From Lactococcus fujiensis JCM 16395 (GTDB lineage Bacteria > Bacillota > Bacilli > Lactobacillales > Streptococcaceae), in contig NZ_JXJU01000004.1 in the NCBI RefSeq assembly GCF_002441655.1, forward strand, positions 62,001 through 126,000: a DNA stretch of 64,000 nucleotides, written 5' to 3'. The notes under the pieces are model-generated. The model had not been told where the DNA came from. It was given only the letters and a program-made list of their open reading frames with translations, and did no database searches. Shown one piece after another: positions 7,954-16,038 of the stretch; position 1 is the first letter of the stretch; each line of letters opens with the position of its first letter. A program made the position numbers and the translations under genes.

Positions 7954-9561
7954 TTATTTGTGATTTTCGAGTGATGCTTTAACGAAGGCAGCATACAATT
8001 CTTCTGGTCGGTTCGGACGAGATTGCAATTCTGGGTGATATTGACAAGCTACGAAGAATTTCTTTTCTGACAATTCCACAATTTCAACCAGACGATTGTC
8101 AGGGCTGACACCAGAGAATGTAAAGCCTGCGGCTTCGAATTGGTCACGGAATTTGTTATTGAATTCATAACGATGACGGTGACGACGTTGAACTACTTCG
8201 GCATTGTTGTAAGCTGCAGCTGCTTTTGAATGGGCTTTAAGTTTAGCAGGATACAATCCAAGACGCAAAGTTCCCCCCATCTCTTCAACATCAACTTGAT
8301 CACGCATGATATCAATGACTGGATATTTCGTTTCTGGGTCTAATTCAAATGAGTTTGCACCTTCGTAACCGAGCACATTACGTGCAAATTCAATCGCTGT
8401 TAATTGCATTCCAAGACACACGCCGAGGAAGGGGATATCATTTTCACGCGCAAATTTAATGGCTGAAATCTTACCTTCGGTCCCACGATGTCCAAAGCCA
8501 CCAGGAACGATAATTCCGTCAGCATTTGCAAGTCGAGCTGCAACATTTTCATCGTTCAAGTCATTCGCATTTACCCAATCCACATCAACTTCGGCATCGA
8601 GTGGGAAGCCTCCATGCTTCAATGCTTCAACAACAGAAATATAGGCATCTGGAACTTCAATGTATTTTCCAACCATCGCAATGTTAACTTTTTTCTTTAA
8701 GTTCATAATCTTGTCGACCATTGCTGACCATTCAGTCATATCCGCCGCTGGTGCCTCAATTTTAAGATGGTCACAAACAACTTGGTCCATCCCTTGAGCT
8801 TGTAAGTTCAATGGAATTTGGTAGAGATGATCAACGTCAACCGATTGAATCACTGCTTCTGGCTCTACGTCACAAAACATAGCGACTTTATTGCGCATTT
8901 CTGTGGTGACAGGAACTTCAGTACGAAGGACAAGCATATTGGCTTGAATTCCAAATTCACGTAAGGTCTTAGTCGCATTTTGTGCAATTTTTGTTTTTAA
9001 TTCACCAGCAGCACGTAAATGTAAAATGGGAACCGTATGGATATACATCACGTTTTCAGCACCCATATCAGATTTCATCTGACGGATTGCCTCAATCATT
9101 GGCATTCCTTCCATATCGCCGACCGTCCCACCGATTTCAGTGATGATCACATCTGCATCTGTTGCAGTTGCAGCACGCATGATTTTATCTTTGATTGTAT
9201 CTGTCACGTGAGGAACCATTTGGACTGTTGCACCAAGATACTCCCCTTTACGTTCTTTTTGGAGAATTTCATTGTAAACTTTACCGGATGAAACGCTTGA
9301 AAACTTGTTCAAGTTAATATCGATGAAACGTTCGTAATGACCTAAGTCAAGGTCTGTTTCAGCTCCGTCATTAGTAACAAAGACTTCCCCGTGTTGATAT
9401 GGGCTCATTGTGCCAGGGTCGATGTTGAGATATGGATCAAATTTTTGAACTGCAATTTTAAGTCCACGATTTTTAAGCAAGCGACCGAGTGATGCAGCGA
9501 CAATCCCTTTTCCCATTGATGAAGTCCCACCACCTGTGACGAATATATACTTAGTTGACAT
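7954..9561 (-). CDS. pyrG: CTP synthase (glutamine hydrolysing)
   Basis: 535 residues. It makes CTP from UTP, ATP and glutamine. The N-terminal synthetase domain has [20 protein letters not shown], the ATP loop, and [21 protein letters not shown]. The C-terminal class I glutamine amidotransferase domain (from about residue 290) has the nucleophile elbow FLGVCLGMQ, with Cys near residue 382, and the His/Glu pair in YHPE. Two plain typing variants are seen (TSS where many have [11 protein letters not shown] near the end) but no key residue is missing. It is a single-gene unit under a leader attenuator. Confidence 0.97.
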   Translation of the reverse strand: MSTKYIFVTGGGTSSMGKGIVAASLGRLLKNRGLKIAVQKFDPYLNIDPGTMSPYQHGEVFVTNDGAETDLDLGHYERFIDINLNKFSSVSSGKVYNEILQKERKGEYLGATVQMVPHVTDTIKDKIMRAATATDADVIITEIGGTVGDMEGMPMIEAIRQMKSDMGAENVMYIHTVPILHLRAAGELKTKIAQNATKTLREFGIQANMLVLRTEVPVTTEMRNKVAMFCDVEPEAVIQSVDVDHLYQIPLNLQAQGMDQVVCDHLKIEAPAADMTEWSAMVDKIMNLKKKVNIAMVGKYIEVPDAYISVVEALKHGGFPLDAEVDVDWVNANDLNDENVAARLANADGIIVPGGFGHRGTEGKISAIKFARENDIPFLGVCLGMQLTAIEFARNVLGYEGANSFELDPETKYPVIDIMRDQVDVEEMGGTLRLGLYPAKLKAHSKAAAAYNNAEVVQRRHRHRYEFNNKFRDQFEAAGFTFSGVSPDNRLVEIVELSEKKFFVACQYHPELQSRPNRPEELYAAFVKASLENHK

Positions 9562-9610
9562 TCTTTCTCCTTTTTTCTGCTGTTTTTCAATAATGAATCA
9601 TTTTTAGCGG

Positions 9611-9645
9611 GAAAAACAAAAATAAGCTCCCCCAATGGGGAGCTT
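9611..9645 (-). terminator. pyrG leader attenuator hairpin
   Basis: On the minus strand AAGCTCCCC pairs with GGGGAGCTT (9645-9624) and is followed by TTATTTTTGTTTTT. The 5' arm carries GCTCCCC, which could instead pair with a run of G added to the transcript start, as described for pyrG of Bacillus and Lactococcus. Confidence 0.85.
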
Positions 9646-9681
9646 CTGAATTTACCGATTTTTCAAAAATGAAAAACCAGT

Positions 9682-9720
9682 GCCCGAACTTAATTATAAC
9701 AAATTATAAAAAATGTGCAA
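9682..9720 (-). promoter_or_regulatory. pyrG promoter with GGGC start site
   Basis: On the minus strand TTGCAC (9720-9715), a 16-base spacer, TATAAT (9698-9693), then seven bases to GGGC (9685-9682). A GGGC start is the signature of CTP-controlled reiterative G addition: when CTP is scarce the polymerase stutters on G, and the poly-G end blocks the terminator hairpin downstream. Confidence 0.8.
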
Positions 9721-9763
9721 GAAATAAATTTCAGGGTCTTCAAAATTGGTTTTATATTAAAGG

Positions 9764-10309
9764 TTAAACCGAATATTTTGCTCTTTCACCACCAATAAGC
9801 TTAGGGCGTGATTTAAGAGCTGTGACATGAGCTCCTCCTAATTCTTTAAGAACAGGACGGATTGGTATTTGAACATGCTTTACATGCATTCCTATAGCCG
9901 TATCTCCAATATCAAGACCTGCAAAAGCGGTGACATGCTCAATTTCAACTGGCCGATCGAATAACTTGTACGCGGCAACTTGTCCACTTCCACCAGCGTG
10001 GAGTTGTGGAATCACTGAAACGACGTCATAATCTTTTTTTTCTGCTAATTCTTCTTCTACAAGCAAGGCTCGATTCAAATGTTCGCACCCCTGAACAGCC
10101 AAATATATTCCTTTGGCCTTCAAAGTCTTATAAATTGTACCAACAATAACCTCACCAATTTCAGCTGAACTTGCTTTTCCAATTCGACCACCGTTAACTT
10201 CTGAACTAGACAAGCCCAAAACGAAAATTTGTCCCGCTTTAATCTGTGCTTGCTCAAGCACATCATCAATAATTATTTGTGTATCTGTTTCAATTTTTTT
10301 CAAATCCAT
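9764..10309 (-). CDS. YwlG / UPF0340 (TIGR01440) family protein
   Basis: 181 residues, family-typical length. Landmarks are [23 protein letters not shown] near residues 27-48, [14 protein letters not shown] near 73-86, and [14 protein letters not shown] near 104-117. The family is widespread in Firmicutes and has no assigned reaction. It overlaps the end of the upstream ECF S-component gene by 20 bases, so it is the last gene of the truA-pdxK-S component operon and probably translationally coupled. Confidence 0.88.
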   Translation of the reverse strand: MDLKKIETDTQIIIDDVLEQAQIKAGQIFVLGLSSSEVNGGRIGKASSAEIGEVIVGTIYKTLKAKGIYLAVQGCEHLNRALLVEEELAEKKDYDVVSVIPQLHAGGSGQVAAYKLFDRPVEIEHVTAFAGLDIGDTAIGMHVKHVQIPIRPVLKELGGAHVTALKSRPKLIGGERAKYSV

Positions 10310-10787
10310 GAATCATACCTGTTCTTTCTAAAAGTTTAGCGAAAATTGTACCAAAAAGGTAGCCAATTGTCGTTTGAATAATGTTGGGAATATTGGTCAA
10401 TGGGTTTACTGCGGCCACAAAGCCATAAAGTAACCAGGTGGCAAAAAAATAGCCTCCGACCATGAAAAGTCCTGACAAAATAAAATTTATCCATTTTCGT
10501 TTCGTCAATGCACCCAAATAGCCTTGTCCGCCATGAATAATTAAAGAGAAGAACATCCATTGTGGGAAGCCCGATGTCAAATCGGATAGAAAAGCAGCAA
10601 GCCCACCAACGATTGCCCCTTCTCTCTTACCAAACGCTAGAGCTACTGTGAAAATTCCTGCATCAAGTAGTGTTACATAACCGTTTATCGCCGGAATTGG
10701 AATTTGTAAAAATCGTCCCACGACAAACGTTGCTGCCGATAAAAGACCTAAAAGGGCAATCCCCTTTGTTGAATATTTTTGATTCAT
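10290..10787 (-). CDS. ECF transporter S component, probably for a vitamin B6 compound
   Basis: 165 residues with five to six membrane segments and the S-component pattern near the N-terminus ([37 protein letters not shown]). Such proteins capture a vitamin and couple to shared EcfA/A'/T proteins encoded elsewhere. The substrate is inferred only from context: it lies 19 bases downstream of a pyridoxal kinase gene, and B6-linked S components (PdxU type) and hydroxymethylpyrimidine ones (HmpT type) are both known beside such kinases. I favour B6 but do not assign a symbol. Confidence 0.75.
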   Translation of the reverse strand: MNQKYSTKGIALLGLLSAATFVVGRFLQIPIPAINGYVTLLDAGIFTVALAFGKREGAIVGGLAAFLSDLTSGFPQWMFFSLIIHGGQGYLGALTKRKWINFILSGLFMVGGYFFATWLLYGFVAAVNPLTNIPNIIQTTIGYLFGTIFAKLLERTGMIHGFEKN

Positions 10788-10806
10788 TTTAATATTCTCC
10801 TCTATT

Positions 10807-11655
10807 TTAAAATTGTTTGGAATCTAAAACTTGTTCAAAATCGACCCCAAAACGTCGGTCCGCATCAATTGGAGTGGCCTTGATTGTTTCCCAAACAAAG
10901 TCAACAGCTACTTTGGCAGATTCAAACAAATTGTCTGATTTCAACAACTGAGCCGTCAAAACAGACCCAAAGATGTCACCAGTACCATGAAATGTACCTG
11001 GAAATTCTTCTGCTAAATAAGTTTGGAAATCGACTTTATTTTGTTTTTGCCTATATTCGCTGTCACTGCTTACAGCTACACCAATTTTTCCCTTTTGCGT
11101 TTTTATACCCGTCAGGACAACTGCTTTTGCACCTTGGTCAAGTAATTTTGATAAGAGAGTTGCGATAAACTCTGAATCATGTTGGTCATCTTGATAGGGT
11201 GTTTTGGTCAGCAAACACGCTTCCGTAACATTGGGTGTCAGAACGTCAGCAAAAGGAACTAATTCCGCCATTCTCTCTACAAATGCATCATCAAATACCT
11301 GATACAATTGACCATTGTCAGCCATGACAGGATCAATAACTATTTTATTCTCTTCCGTTTTATAAGTTTGAATCATTTTTTTCAGCACACCAATTTGCTC
11401 ACCAGTTGCCATAAAGCCTGAGTATATGGCATCAAACTGAAGGTCTAGTGGTTGCCAAGCTGACATTATCTTTTCCATTTCAGAGGTCAAATCTAGATAG
11501 GAAAAATTCGTGAATCCCCCCGTGTGAGTCGATAAAAGTGCCGTCGGCAAAAGCCTTGTTTCGACACCAAAATAGCTCAAGATAGGCAGGGCGACCGTCA
11601 AGCTACAGCGGCCAATACATGAAATATCATGAACTGCTAATACATTTTTCGACAC
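10807..11655 (-). CDS. Pyridoxal/pyridoxamine kinase (PfkB/ribokinase-like family)
   Basis: 282 residues. It phosphorylates B6 vitamers to make pyridoxal or pyridoxamine phosphate. Motifs include VLAVHDISCIGRCSLTVALPILS at the start, STHTGGFTNF near residue 45 (pyridoxine site), DPVMADNGQLY near 109, TPNVTEACLLT, and the anion-hole segment GTFHGTGDIFGSVLTA with the catalytic Asp. The HDISC start and lack of ThiD-type motifs favour a PdxK/PdxY-type kinase over HMP kinase. It sits between truA and an ECF S component in one operon. Confidence 0.87.
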   Translation of the reverse strand: MSKNVLAVHDISCIGRCSLTVALPILSYFGVETRLLPTALLSTHTGGFTNFSYLDLTSEMEKIMSAWQPLDLQFDAIYSGFMATGEQIGVLKKMIQTYKTEENKIVIDPVMADNGQLYQVFDDAFVERMAELVPFADVLTPNVTEACLLTKTPYQDDQHDSEFIATLLSKLLDQGAKAVVLTGIKTQKGKIGVAVSSDSEYRQKQNKVDFQTYLAEEFPGTFHGTGDIFGSVLTAQLLKSDNLFESAKVAVDFVWETIKATPIDADRRFGVDFEQVLDSKQF

Positions 11656-11707
11656 TTCTTAACTCCCTCTAATATTCTTTAATAAAAACAAATCTAAACC
11701 AATTTAC

Positions 11708-12454
11708 TTACCCATGATAAATCACTTCTTTAAGAAAAAGTCCCTCCGGCGCCGCTGTTGGTCCAGCAAATTTCCGATTTTTACTCTCCAAAATCTTTGT
11801 TATTTGACTAACGGGCATTCTGTCATTTCCGATTTTTATTAAGGTGCCAACCATATTCCTTATCTGTTTATATAGAAATCCATTTCCTCTAAAAACAAAC
11901 TTAATATTTTCATCATCAAGTACAATAAGTTCAGCCTGACTAATTTTTCTCACTTTATCTTCAACTGACGAGCCACTTGCTGTGAAGCCCGTAAAATCAT
12001 GTTCTCCCATCAGTAATGTCAAGGCTGAACGCATTTTATCTAAATCTAACGAATAGCGAAAATGTGCTCGATAATGCCTTTTAAATGGGCTTCTGATTGG
12101 TGAATGTTCAAGATAATATTCATAAATTTTTTCATGCGGTTCAAAACGAGCGTGCCAGTCCTCAGCAACAACTTCCACAGACCGAAAGGCGATATCCTCT
12201 GGTGTTTGTGTATCCAACGCAAATCGCAAACGTTCAACATCACGCACGCCATTTAAGTCGAAATGAATGACTTGAGCCAGCGCATGGACACCTGAATCTG
12301 TCCGACCTGCTCCTTGTAAAATGACGGATTGATGTGAATTTAACCGCGTAAGTACTTTCTCAATTTCTTCTTGTACTGTCCGTTGATTGTTTTGCGTTTG
12401 GAAGCCAGCAAAAGCCGTCCCATCGTATGAAATAATCGCTTTATATCTTGTCAT
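11708..12454 (-). CDS. truA: tRNA pseudouridine(38-40) synthase TruA
   Basis: 248 residues. It converts uridines 38-40 of the tRNA anticodon stem to pseudouridine. The family start [15 protein letters not shown] is at residues 5-19 and the catalytic Asp is D53 in [28 protein letters not shown] lies near residue 190. The start at 12454 is fixed by the family, since YDG must lie close to the N-terminus, although the frame stays open upstream. No Shine-Dalgarno precedes this ATG: TATAAT ends seven bases before it, so the mRNA is probably leaderless. It is the first gene of the pdxK/S component/ywlG operon. Confidence 0.95.
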   Translation of the reverse strand: MTRYKAIISYDGTAFAGFQTQNNQRTVQEEIEKVLTRLNSHQSVILQGAGRTDSGVHALAQVIHFDLNGVRDVERLRFALDTQTPEDIAFRSVEVVAEDWHARFEPHEKIYEYYLEHSPIRSPFKRHYRAHFRYSLDLDKMRSALTLLMGEHDFTGFTASGSSVEDKVRKISQAELIVLDDENIKFVFRGNGFLYKQIRNMVGTLIKIGNDRMPVSQITKILESKNRKFAGPTAAPEGLFLKEVIYHG

Positions 12455-12461
12455 GAATTCT

Positions 12462-12470
12462 ATTATAGCA
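12462..12470 (-). promoter_or_regulatory. Extended -10 promoter directly before truA
   Basis: On the minus strand TGC-TATAAT (TATAAT at 12467-12462), then seven bases to the truA ATG. The -35 region is poor. The start point falls on or next to the start codon. Confidence 0.65.
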
Positions 12471-12511
12471 AAAAATTTTAGAGATGACCTTTTCCTATTT
12501 TTAATAACAAA

Positions 12512-12540
12512 ATAAAAAACCCTTACCACGAAAGTAAGGA
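12512..12540 (-). terminator. Terminator after the tRNA-Arg transcript
   Basis: On the minus strand CCTTAC, loop, GTAAGG (stem 12521-12526/12534-12539), then GTTTTTTATT. About 100 bases separate it from the tRNA 3' end; that stretch holds a small CTCGT/ACGAG hairpin and nothing else I recognise. Confidence 0.8.
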
Positions 12541-12640
12541 TTTACACACTCGTACGAAACGAGAATGAGGTTTGGCACCCATTGTTGAAGGATGAAAAAT
12601 AAGACTAGAAGTTCGAAAGTCATACGTGCTGACAATCTAA

Positions 12641-12714
12641 TGATTCAGGGGGGATTCGAACCCTCGACCGTTCGCTTAGAAGGCGAATGCTCTATCCAGC
12701 TGAGCTACTGAACC
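12641..12714 (-). tRNA. tRNA-Arg, anticodon TCT
   Basis: The 74-nt minus-strand sequence folds as a cloverleaf: acceptor GGTTCAG/CTGAATC (one G-U), D arm AGCTCAGCTGGATAGAGCA, anticodon stem TTCGC/GCGAA around CTTCTAA (anticodon TCT), and T arm GAGGGTTCGAATCCCCC. The discriminator base is A and no CCA is encoded. Its 5' end abuts an array of repeats that duplicate its first 18 nt. I saw no convincing promoter directly upstream. Confidence 0.95.
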
Positions 12715-13171
12715 TTATATTTTTTTTGCAAGATTTTTTATTTTTTCAGCCAATCTCTTGCACTCTGGCTTGTCCATTCTCGCTAGGTCACTAAAGTGAC
12801 CAGTCGAATCGCAGCTGAGCTACTGAACCTTATATTTTTTTGCAAGATTTTTTATTTTTTCAGCCAATCTCTTGCACTCTGGCTTGTCCATTCTCGCTAG
12901 GTCACTAAAGTGACCAGTCGAATCGCAGCTGAGCTACTGAACCTTATATTTTTTTGCAAGATTTTTTATTTTTTCAGCCAATCTCTTGCACTCTGGCTTG
13001 TCCATTCTCGCTAGGTCACTAAAGTGACCAGTCGAATCGCAGCTGAGCTACTGAACCTTATATTTTTTTGCAAGATTTTTTATTTTTTCAGCCAATCTCT
13101 TGCACTCTGGCTTGTCCATTCTCGCTAGGTCACTAAAGTGACCAGTCGAATCGCAGCTGAGCTACTGAACC
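12715..13171 (-). repeat. Four tandem 114-bp units, each with an 18-nt tRNA-Arg 5' stub
   Basis: Units of 115, 114, 114 and 114 bp follow the tRNA head to tail; apart from one extra T in the first, I see no differences. Copies of the tRNA 5' end (acceptor strand plus part of the D arm, plus-strand CAGCTGAGCTACTGAACC) occur at 12812-12829, 12926-12943, 13040-13057 and 13154-13171, as well as in the intact tRNA at 12697-12714. In the tRNA sense each stub is followed by a GGTCAC/GTGACC hairpin, then AGCCA, TGCAAGA, TGGCT, an A-rich loop and TCTTGCA, an order that could form an H-type pseudoknot. There are no unique spacers, so it is not a CRISPR. Confidence 0.95.
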
Positions 13172-13191
13172 TTATATTTTTTTCACGCAAT

Positions 13192-13240
13192 AAAAAGACG
13201 CTGTCAATGTTTGCAAAGTTACTTTTGCACTGACAGAGTC
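13192..13240 (-). terminator. Terminator of the LCP gene
   Basis: On the minus strand GACTCTGTCAGTGCAAAAG pairs with CTTTGCAAACATTGACAGCGTC with mismatches, then TTTTT. The arms share the CTGTCA/TGACAG core seen at several terminators here. Confidence 0.8.
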
Positions 13241-13274
13241 CATTTTATCATATTTTTTTTAACATAGCAATTAA

Positions 13275-14741
13275 TTATTGACCAGGGTATTTTGTGCCTT
13301 CAGGATAAATCGTACCATTGGTATAGACATAGTAGCCGTTTTTATAATAGACTGTATAGCCCTTAGGCGAGGTATAAACGTTTACTGTTCCAGTTGCAGA
13401 AAGCCCCGTTGGTACACTTGCTGTGGAGCTTTCAGAAGTACTTGATGTGCTCGTATTAGTCGTCGCATTCGAATTACTTCCACTTGTAGAACTACTTTCT
13501 TTTGTTGTGGTGCTTCCCAAATTAATCGTAGTATAGTCGGCCTTGTTACTGTCCGTAATTGGAACCATATCGCCGGTTTTACTCAAACCGTAGGATGTTT
13601 GTTTCCCATTTTCAGTCACGGTTGCTGATGGCATTACAAAGCCAGAAGATGATTGACTGCCAAAATATGATTCGTAAGTAATCAAATTACTTGGTAACGT
13701 ACTGACAGTTGCTTCACCCAACGACTTCAGCATTGTATTCTGAATTGCTAAATACATGTTGTTCGGAATAAACTGATAAGAACCTCCATTGACAGTCATC
13801 CCAATTCCTTCGTATTGGATTGATACAACTTTCTTGAAACAGTCTTTATAACCCAGCAAGGAAGTCAAAGTTGTTGTTGTAATTGGAATATTTGTCTTAA
13901 AATCTTTAGAGGCTTCATTCAATATTTTTTGATATTGAGTCAGATTATCCAAAGCAAGTAATTTTTTCATCAAGGCTGAAATCACTTGACGTTGAGCAAC
14001 TTGCCGTCCATAGTCACCACCTACGCGGTGGTGTCGGTCACGTGTGTAAACTAAGGCTTGGGCTCCATTAATGTGTTGCCATCCAGCAGCAACACGAGCA
14101 GTATATTGTGGCTCAGTGTCCGAAATAAATATTTCATGGTTGGGATTTGGATATGCTGAGGTCGATGCAGCGATCAATTTGGGATCATTATAGACATCTA
14201 CACCGCCTACAGCATCAACTAAATTGATCAGTCCATCAAAATTAATGGTCACGAAATTATCAAGTTCGACACCCGCTTGTTCCCCAATCGTTTTCATCGA
14301 GTAACTCACGGCTGTTTCTAATCCATTCGAACTTCCGCCCGCATTATAGCCCATTGGATAAGCAGCATTCATTTTTTGCTTAGAAACGACTTTTCCTGAA
14401 GCATCCAGAATGTTGGTCATTGTATCACGTTCCATTGAAACCATTGTTACAGTATCTGTTTTAGGATTGAGTGTCATAACGATTTGTGAATCAGAATTAC
14501 CATTCCAATCTTCAGCGGTTCCACGACCCGCACCACCTGTATCCACACCTAACAATACAATTGTTAAAGGTTTAGTTGCTTTCAAAATCTCTGTGGTATT
14601 TTTACTTCCGACTTTCGTATAAGTCGTTTTCAAGGCATTTACTGTTGAAGTTGATACTGTGAGCAAATAAGTCGCAGCAGCAGCTACCGTAAGTAAAATA
14701 ATTGCTCCTGTCATGAGGAGTGATTTCATCCAAAGTTTCAT
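13275..14741 (-). CDS. LCP (LytR-CpsA-Psr) family cell-wall ligase
   Basis: 488 residues: short cytoplasmic end, one membrane segment (residues 9-30), then the LCP catalytic domain with IVLLGVDTGGAGRG near residue 60, VSMERDTM near 100, and ALVYTRDRHHRVGGDYGRQ near 235 with the conserved Arg residues that bind the polyprenyl pyrophosphate. The last 90 residues are Ser/Thr-rich and end in a YYKNGYYVYTNGT segment. LCP enzymes transfer teichoic acids or polysaccharides from undecaprenyl pyrophosphate to peptidoglycan. The frame begins six bases after a TATAAT with no Shine-Dalgarno. Met5 is an alternative start but also lacks a ribosome site. Confidence 0.92.
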   Translation of the reverse strand: MKLWMKSLLMTGAIILLTVAAAATYLLTVSTSTVNALKTTYTKVGSKNTTEILKATKPLTIVLLGVDTGGAGRGTAEDWNGNSDSQIVMTLNPKTDTVTMVSMERDTMTNILDASGKVVSKQKMNAAYPMGYNAGGSSNGLETAVSYSMKTIGEQAGVELDNFVTINFDGLINLVDAVGGVDVYNDPKLIAASTSAYPNPNHEIFISDTEPQYTARVAAGWQHINGAQALVYTRDRHHRVGGDYGRQVAQRQVISALMKKLLALDNLTQYQKILNEASKDFKTNIPITTTTLTSLLGYKDCFKKVVSIQYEGIGMTVNGGSYQFIPNNMYLAIQNTMLKSLGEATVSTLPSNLITYESYFGSQSSSGFVMPSATVTENGKQTSYGLSKTGDMVPITDSNKADYTTINLGSTTTKESSSTSGSNSNATTNTSTSSTSESSTASVPTGLSATGTVNVYTSPKGYTVYYKNGYYVYTNGTIYPEGTKYPGQ

Positions 14742-14747
14742 ATTAGC

Positions 14748-14756
14748 ATTATATCA
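14748..14756 (-). promoter_or_regulatory. Extended -10 promoter directly before the LCP gene
   Basis: On the minus strand TGA-TATAAT (TATAAT at 14753-14748) with TTGTTA 16 bases upstream as a possible -35. Only six bases separate it from the ATG. Confidence 0.6.
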
Positions 14757-14815
14757 AAATTCTGACAATTAACAATATCATAAAGCTATTTTTAAGTTAT
14801 TTTGCATCAAATTGT

Positions 14816-14842
14816 AATAAAAAAGGGACCAATCGTCCCCTG
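14816..14842 (-). terminator. Terminator after tsaE
   Basis: On the minus strand GGGGAC, loop GATT, GGTCCC, then TTTTTTATT. Confidence 0.85.
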
Positions 14843-14865
14843 TAATTCAAATATATAGATGCATT

Positions 14866-15318
14866 TTATGCCTGAACGGATTCAACAAGTTGAACATATC
14901 GTTGGCCATGGGGAATCAATTGAATGTCTCGGTCGGCATCCGTATCAAAGCTATCAACATATTTATCAAACACAATTTCAAGATAATCTTCTGGCAAATC
15001 TTTCCCCAAAAGTTCTCCCCATTCAATTACCGAAACACCTTCACCAAATAAATAATCATCCATATCAAACGAGTCTGGATCATCACCAATCCGATAAACA
15101 TCCATATGGTAAAGGGGTAAACGTCCTTCATATTCGCGTACAATGGTGTATGTTGGACTCTTAATCATCTGTTGGATATTTAATCCGAGGGCCAAACCTT
15201 TAACAAATGTCGTTTTCCCAGCCCCCAATTCACCTGTTAAGACGATAATGTCTTGAGCTTGTAAATTACTTCCTAATTTTTCTGCGAATTGGAGCATTTC
15301 TGCCTCATTGTATTTCAT
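14866..15318 (-). CDS. tsaE: tRNA threonylcarbamoyladenosine biosynthesis ATPase TsaE
   Basis: 150 residues. TsaE is the ATPase partner of TsaB-TsaD in t6A37 synthesis on ANN-decoding tRNAs. Walker A is GELGAGKTTFVKG near residues 31-43, followed by IKSPTYTIVREYEG and YHMDVYRIGD; the Walker-B-like end is SVIEWGELL. The start at 15318 (MKYNEAEM) was chosen because the extra upstream residues do not belong to the family and AAGAG precedes it. In related lactococci I recall an acetyltransferase gene between tsaE and the LCP gene. Here they are separated only by a terminator. Confidence 0.93.
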   Translation of the reverse strand: MKYNEAEMLQFAEKLGSNLQAQDIIVLTGELGAGKTTFVKGLALGLNIQQMIKSPTYTIVREYEGRLPLYHMDVYRIGDDPDSFDMDDYLFGEGVSVIEWGELLGKDLPEDYLEIVFDKYVDSFDTDADRDIQLIPHGQRYVQLVESVQA

Positions 15319-15340
15319 AATTAACTCTTTTCTAATAGAT

Positions 15341-15970
15341 TTAAGAATGTTTATTGCGACGGCGCATTTGATGTGCTTCTGCATTAATCTTCATTTTAAT
15401 TGTATCATCAATCTTACTTAAAGTGCTTTTTTTAGGTACAGACGTTGCCTTTTTTTCAACTTGATTCTTACCAACAACTTTTTTACGTAAATGTCTCCAA
15501 AATGCAATAATTCCACCAATAATCGCAAAAGAAGATGATAAACTCGACAGAATGATCGGGATCATACTACTATTATTTGATTTAGAATTATTGTTGTTTA
15601 CTGTCTCTTTAATAATGGTGGTTGAACCAGTGGTTCCTTTATCTGATGACTCTGGTTGTGTGTATTGATTTGAGTTATTAGCAGTTGTTGTTTTGCTATC
15701 TTGATTCGTTGTATTAGTCGCCAGCCCATTATTATTATTTGTTTGATTATTACTTTCTGGTGTCGTCTGACTTGAATTAGCAGTCCCTGTTTTTGTATTT
15801 GCACTCGCACTTGAGGCAGTTGTCGCTGAACTGTTTGTTGTAGCATTACTTTCTTGAGTGGTTTGACTAGAACTGCTTGTACTTGTCGCTGTGCTATCAT
15901 CAGCAAATACGTTTTGGCTTCCAAATAGCAGGAGGCCTCCAATTAAAAATGTACTAATATATTTTTTCAT
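15341..15970 (-). CDS. Secreted Ser/Thr/Asn-rich protein with C-terminal membrane anchor
   Basis: 209 residues from the ATG at 15970: signal peptide (KKYISTFLIGGLLLFGSQNVFA), then about 110 residues of low-complexity Ser, Thr, Asn and Gln, a membrane helix (IPIILSSLSSSFAIIGGIIAFW), and a basic cytoplasmic tail. It has no LPXTG. It looks like a surface stalk held by its own helix; the function is unknown. The start is uncertain. ATG at 15970 has no Shine-Dalgarno but gives a textbook signal peptide, and a TATAAT lies six bases upstream. ATG at 16039 overlaps the previous stop as TGATG, has GAAAGGA 11 bases upstream, and would add 23 residues. Confidence 0.75.
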   Translation of the reverse strand: MKKYISTFLIGGLLLFGSQNVFADDSTATSTSSSSQTTQESNATTNSSATTASSASANTKTGTANSSQTTPESNNQTNNNNGLATNTTNQDSKTTTANNSNQYTQPESSDKGTTGSTTIIKETVNNNNSKSNNSSMIPIILSSLSSSFAIIGGIIAFWRHLRKKVVGKNQVEKKATSVPKKSTLSKIDDTIKMKINAEAHQMRRRNKHS

Positions 15971-16038
15971 ATTTTTATTATAGTTGATAAATCTTAAGTG
16001 ATTCTCTAAAGAGGAAGGAGATTTCTTTCTAATCCTCA

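Noticed and set aside
12715-13171. CRISPR array or several tRNA genes
   Set aside because: Units are contiguous tandem copies with no unique spacers, and each holds only 18 nt of the tRNA, without anticodon or T arm.
12801-13180. Promoters for the tRNA within each repeat unit
   Set aside because: TTGGCT and TTGCAA words occur, but none has a -10 at 16-18 bases; the TATAA before the tRNA is too close to its 5' end.
15341-15970. Sortase-anchored protein
   Set aside because: It has a C-terminal helix and basic tail but no LPXTG-like motif, and 50 further cytoplasmic residues follow the helix.
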